A stretch of DNA of 64,000 nucleotides, taken from Galbula dea. Its lineage: Eukaryota > Chordata > Aves > Piciformes > Galbulidae. Positions within the stretch are counted from its first letter, which is position 1. Each line of letters starts with the position of its first letter. This document shows, in pieces, positions 59,230-64,000 of the stretch. The notes beneath the pieces are model-generated. The model searched no databases, was not told the origin of the DNA, and saw nothing but the letters and a program-made list of their open reading frames with translations. The stretch lies in assembly GCA_013399015.1 (NCBI GenBank), contig VWZX01002708.1, positions 9,087 through 73,086 of the forward strand, in the 5' to 3' direction. A program made the position numbers and the translations under genes.

Positions 59230-62200
59230 CTAAAATTAAAATACGTGCAGTCAATAAACACACTGTACTTTTATTTATGTAAACAGCTTTCTGTTTCACC
59301 CCATAATAAATGGTCTACTTGGTATAAGAAACCCGGAAAACAGTAGTGGGTATTTGAAGATGATGATGATGACAGTGCTAGGCTTTTACTCATAACTCTG
59401 AAACATTATATCGATGCTGGAATTGATACAATGCTCCCTGACAGCAAGCAAAAGCCACAGTACCTTTGGAGTATTTATGTTATTCTTGTCCATCAATATT
59501 TGCCTGACAGCAAAGTTTGTCAAATCTATTCCCTTATTGCTATGTGTATGTATAACAACATTTGTATTGTGTGCCAGAAGGATAAAGAAAGATCATAGTC
59601 GTTTTGCTCTCCTCTAGCTCATAGCATCATGATTTGTTCCAGATACAGTACTCAGACTAGTACTTTCTGTCTCAAATTTCAGATGCATGTACATATAAAG
59701 GGGCTGCTTCTCAATGCATTTGCTAAACGACTGCATCACGGATGGCAGTATTACAACTGTTCTGTCCAATAATTCTTCTTAAAAACAATAAAGTTGAATC
59801 TTTTGTGATTAAAAACTCACGTCCCCCAGAGACAGCCATCTTCCAGGTAGCTGTCAAAGCTATAAAATATAACGTTGTCCTGCTGCTGTACAATGACTAC
59901 AGATGTCTCTTCAGTAGCTTCCGCTGTATTTGCAATACAAAAATTGCACGAGACAGGCACACAACCTTCTTTCTCTAACTAGCCTTGGCAACTTCAGCAG
60001 AGATTTAAGAAACACAGTTCCAGAAGAAAATAAAAAAGGGGGCAGAGAAAGAAAGAAGAAAACAGACTAGAGGAAACAGAGCCTCAAGTTTGGGTAAAGT
60101 TACACAGAAACACAGCAAATCCACGGGCTCCTACTTTTAATCCTTAAAAATATAGATAATTTAATTATCCATTTATAAATAGATGCATAATATCCGCTTG
60201 TAAATTGATAATTAACTAATCATAATTATTATTAAATGGGTAAATGTCAATTACACTATGTGTCTAAATTCATATAATCTGTGTTCAAGTCGTGCAAAAA
60301 GATGCTGGGATGCCACAGGAATATTGTAATATGAGCCAAAAGTGACTAGCTACCCTACAAAACAATAAGCAAATCCAGAAACCCTTGTCCCCAAGCTGTT
60401 GCAGACAGCAACACTTAACTTTGTGCAGCCAGCATCTGTCAAGGCTACATACTTCTCCATATAGCTGCCCTCTGACTTCTTATGCAAGGGATGGTTACGA
60501 CTGATCTTTTATTTTCTTAACTTTGAATCACAAGAAAGCAGGGAAGGATGGAGGGGAAGTCTTCAGATTCACCACCTCCAACTGTGCTAATTACCAGAAA
60601 GAAAACCTCTCAGCATGGATCTATGGGAGATGGTTGCCAGTAACCTGAATAGCACAAGTAAGGAATACCAGCTGTGTGAGGATGCTCTCTGGAGGACACA
60701 GCAAGGTGTTGATTATTCAGTATTCAAGGTAGAGTTTGAACAAAAGAACAGGCCTTATGAGGAGAGGCTTAGGGAGCTGGGCTTGTTTAGCCTGGAGAAG
60801 AGGAGGCCTTATCACTCTCTTCAGCTACTTGAAAGGTCATTCTAGGGAGGTGGGTGTTGGCCTCTTCTCCCTTGTGACTAGCGACAGGACTAGAGGGAAT
60901 GGGCTCAAGTTGTGCCAGGGTAGGTTTAGATTAGATATTAGGAAGAATTTCTTTACTGAAAGAGTGGTGAGATATTGGAATAGGCTGCCCAGGGAGGTGG
61001 GGGAGTCACCATCCCTGGAGGTTTTTAAGAAGAGGATTGATGTGTTTCTTCAGGGGATGATTTAGGGATAAGAGTAGTGTAGGGCTATTGGTTGGACTAG
61101 ATGATCTTGAGGGTCCTTTCCAACGGTAATGATTCTGTGAACAAGACCCAAACAAAACAACACACAAACGCTGATCACAAATAGAAATGTATTTAGACAT
61201 GAAGACAAGATAAGCTGGCCTGCAGACAAGCCTTGGTCAGCCACTAAGACGCAGAAAAGATTAAAATAGCTTGGTTCTATTAAGACAACGCAGGAAGGAC
61301 TCAGGAAGCACTCAAGCAGTTACTGCCTCCCTGAACTGAGCTGGGGAGGGGGGAGGAAGAAGGTTGCAAGCTCGTCACTGAGTTCAAATGAGACCCTGAG
61401 GCAAGAGCGCAGCACATAGGGTACAGAGAGGCACTCGTTTATTTCAGTTTATTTTATTTATCAACTTCAGGCAAGAAGAGAGCAGCCACCAAAGCTATGA
61501 GCACTGCTGTCAACAGTGCACAGAGTTGGAGTACACCAGAAAAGGTTCCCACAGAGCCTCTAAAAGCCTCATGAAGGTAAAAAGTCACTTTTCCCTCGAG
61601 CTTTCCCTGGAACAGCACCAGCAGGTCATTAAGACTTCAGCAATTACTTGTGAACTTCTGCAACAGAGAAAAACTCCTTGTCTAGTCTAGCTCACAGTGA
61701 AATGACCTGCTGGCCTGAGAATGTTTTAGCAGATGCCATCTCATATCCTTTTATTTTATAGATAACAAACATCTTTATCACATCTGTAGCATTACATGAG
61801 GTAGAAATATCCCCCTGCTTTACTCAAAACCTGCAACAGAAAAAGAACTACTGCTATTATTTCCTTTGCTCTGTTACTCTCAGTTTTACTTTCCACATCT
61901 CCCCACTGAATCTATGTCTGATCTGGGATTTTTTTTTCCCCATGCAAAATGTGTTAAGCACTTTACCTCTAACTACACTGGAATGCCCTTTTTAGATCCT
62001 TACTATATTTTACTTTTGTTAATGGTTACTTTTGCCCTTTTTTCCTACCCTTAATATGTGTTTGAAATGCTGCTATTATTTCCTTTAAGTAAGATACCTT
62101 CCCATCAAGAAAACATTTTCGCACTTGTGAAATCATAGTTCTTTTGCCTAAGCATATGCTACAGGACATCCAGATTTTGCTATCATTTTCCATTTTAACT

Positions 62201-64000
62201 TTTCAGGGCAACTGTGCCAGCACTTAAAAAGTTTTAGAACACTTGCCTTTTTGGAAGTCAGACACAAGCATATTTCTAGCTGAGGCTGTATTCTGTTTGT
62301 GTAATATAACCCTGTCATCACTGAAGGATGAAGAACAAACTAACTGGCCTGCGTTGGGTGAAAAAATTTCTAAATGAAAGACTAATTGGCATATCTGATA
62401 AGAGTTTCAGTAAAAAAAACTACTAAAACTTTTAATAATTAACTAACAATGATTTAGGATGTTTAGTAAGTGTCCACAAATGAGAGCCACTCACTGTATA
62501 CCTTTTTTTTTTCCTTCCTGTGAATCACAGTGTTGAAGCATTAAGCTCCTTTTCTTGCCTTTGTGGTGCCTATGAACCTACTACACATGTAAAGGAAACT
62601 ATGAGAGCTGAGACAACCATGTACCAAATCTTACCCACAGTATCTGCCCCACCAGTTAAAGCATCTGAGAGTAATCCCTGTAGGTCTTTAATCTGTATTT
62701 GCGTAGCTCACAACCTAAGACAGGCCTCAGGTTCTCCCACCTGATAAGATTTTGCTGAGGGTTTTTTTGGGTGGTTGTTTTGGTGGGTGGGTGGGTTTTT
62801 TGTCTATTTCTTTTAATTATTCTTATTCTTTCATTCTCTTTTAAAGAAAAAACACAGTGGATGATTATACAATTAATGAAAAAAAGTCAGTCCACACCCA
62901 GCCATTTTCCAGAGTCAAATAAGCTGTCAGTTCAGCGATAGAATGCAATACTGTAGCTATGGGTAGATGCACTCCTCGTTGTGTCCTCTTCTGCAGAGGA
63001 GACAGTGACCAAGTCACTGAGTTGATCTGCCTTTATCAGCCATGTGCTGAAGAACATGTGCCTCTCCTTGTACCTTACGCCTTAACCTTTCATCATAAGT
63101 ACTATGGCTTTTCTGTTGAAACAGAAAGTAGTTTTGTATTTACTGTTGCATCTATGAATTCTTCTATAAAACAAGTATATATATAGTTCTGTTAAAGTTA
63201 TCTCTGGACAAAGAGAAGTCCCTTGTAGCCTTTAAATGAATTTAGGAACTGTAGTAAATCTTCAACTAGAATCTTTTCTACCACATATCAATTCCCCTTC
63301 TCCAAAATATTACAAGCATGTATGCAGCAATGGTTATTTTGAAGCAGCTCTTCTGATAAGTATTTTGGGGATACTGTGAACTACTTCTGTCTTGTTCCCT
63401 CTTCAGCACAATTCTTTGTCCTACACACTGCACTACCACGAGAAACTTCTGCATTATCAGTCATGTGAGACATCATCACTGCCAACTCACCGTGCTGCCC
63501 ACTGAGTAAGAATATCTTGCCGTATCTTGTGAGCAACTTATCTAAATATAGATTTGGGGCTTTTTTACTTGACACAAAACATGAGGGGATCGTAAGTTTG
63601 CCTCAGAATGAGCGGTTTACGGGATGAACATTTTACACTGTGCTGTATTCTCCTAATGCAATAGTGAAACAATAATAAAACTAAACATGCTGGTGCAAGT
63701 AAGACATACAGCAAGATAACTGTAAAAACTTAAGAACTACCATCAAGCTACTAAAGCCAGACAAATAAATGCTTATCAGCATAAAAACCTCTTATTGTCT
63801 TCAAAAGATATCCAAGACTAGTTCAGACTAGCTTATTTGAATTATTACAGAAGTTTCAAATACACCTAAGGCTTCACTTTCAGGCAATGTTAATTTCAAC
63901 GCTGTATAGGATACAGTAGCCAGAAGTCAGAAGCAGCATTTCAGTCACAGTTCCTGATTAATTTAGAAGGGAAATAGTATTTTTATGCTTGAATGAGATT
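59230..64000 (-). other. FGD6: FGD6 intron upstream of exon a (continues past the window)
   Basis: No further FGD6 exon could be recognised here. A CR1 3' end lies at 60740-61140. A short GAT repeat lies near 59357. Remaining sequence is AT-rich and without recognised features. Confidence 0.65.
60740..61140 (+). mobile_element. CR1 LINE 3' end
   Basis: It carries the C-terminal reverse-transcriptase remnants LRELGLFSLEKRR in one frame and SDRTRGNGLKLCQGRFRLDI and RVVRYWNRLPREV in another, followed by GTTGGACTAGATGATCTTGA, CCTTTCCAAC and a short ATTCTGTGA tail. It is 5'-truncated and frame-shifted near 60835. Confidence 0.93.

Noticed and set aside
60736..61065. 109-residue frame with reverse-transcriptase remnants
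   Set aside because: It is the tail of a truncated CR1, not a host gene.

Overview
This window looks like a piece of a bird chromosome. The evidence is one large multi-exon vertebrate gene, several CR1 LINE copies (some keeping the ATTCTGTG- or ATTCTATG-type tail), avian-type LTRs, a single CpG-island promoter and AT-rich introns. I see no prokaryotic or viral gene organisation, CRISPR array, tRNA or rRNA.

The main gene is FGD6 (FYVE, RhoGEF and PH domain-containing protein 6) on the minus strand. Nineteen coding exons can be placed between 59229 and 15382. All have GT-AG junctions and one continuous phase, and together they encode the C-terminal 616 residues. In order they give an acidic linker, a Dbl-homology (RhoGEF) domain, a first PH domain, a FYVE zinc finger, a basic/serine-rich linker and a second PH domain that runs to the stop codon. 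The large N-terminal part of the protein and the promoter lie beyond base 64000. The probable 3' UTR runs left from 15381 to about 12330.

From about 8130 to 9130 there is a dense CpG island with GC boxes and ETS and YY1-like motifs. In human 12q22, NR2C1 lies directly downstream of FGD6 on the same strand. The island is therefore most likely the NR2C1 promoter, firing leftward, and bases 1-8130 are its first intron or 5' region. No NR2C1 coding exon could be found here, so that assignment rests on synteny. Two small minus-strand exon-like segments (6333-6412 and 5441-5513) are the only coding-like signals in that stretch.

Mobile DNA is sparse: CR1 copies near 4.0, 6.9, 9.5-10.2, 21.4-22.2, 52.6-53.8 and 60.7-61.1 kb, and LTRs near 28, 47 and 53 kb. 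The clearest is a complete 646-bp solo LTR with a 5-bp target duplication nested inside an older CR1. An ancient MIR-like SINE relic sits at about 41.9-42.1 kb and a diverged intronic duplicate pair at 16.5 and 17.6 kb. I found nothing that amounts to a new biological system. The observations worth checking are the nested LTR with duplicated CCAAT boxes, the duplicated E-box palindrome, the possible cryptic exons, the weak donor that splits the FYVE domain and a few candidate regulatory motifs.
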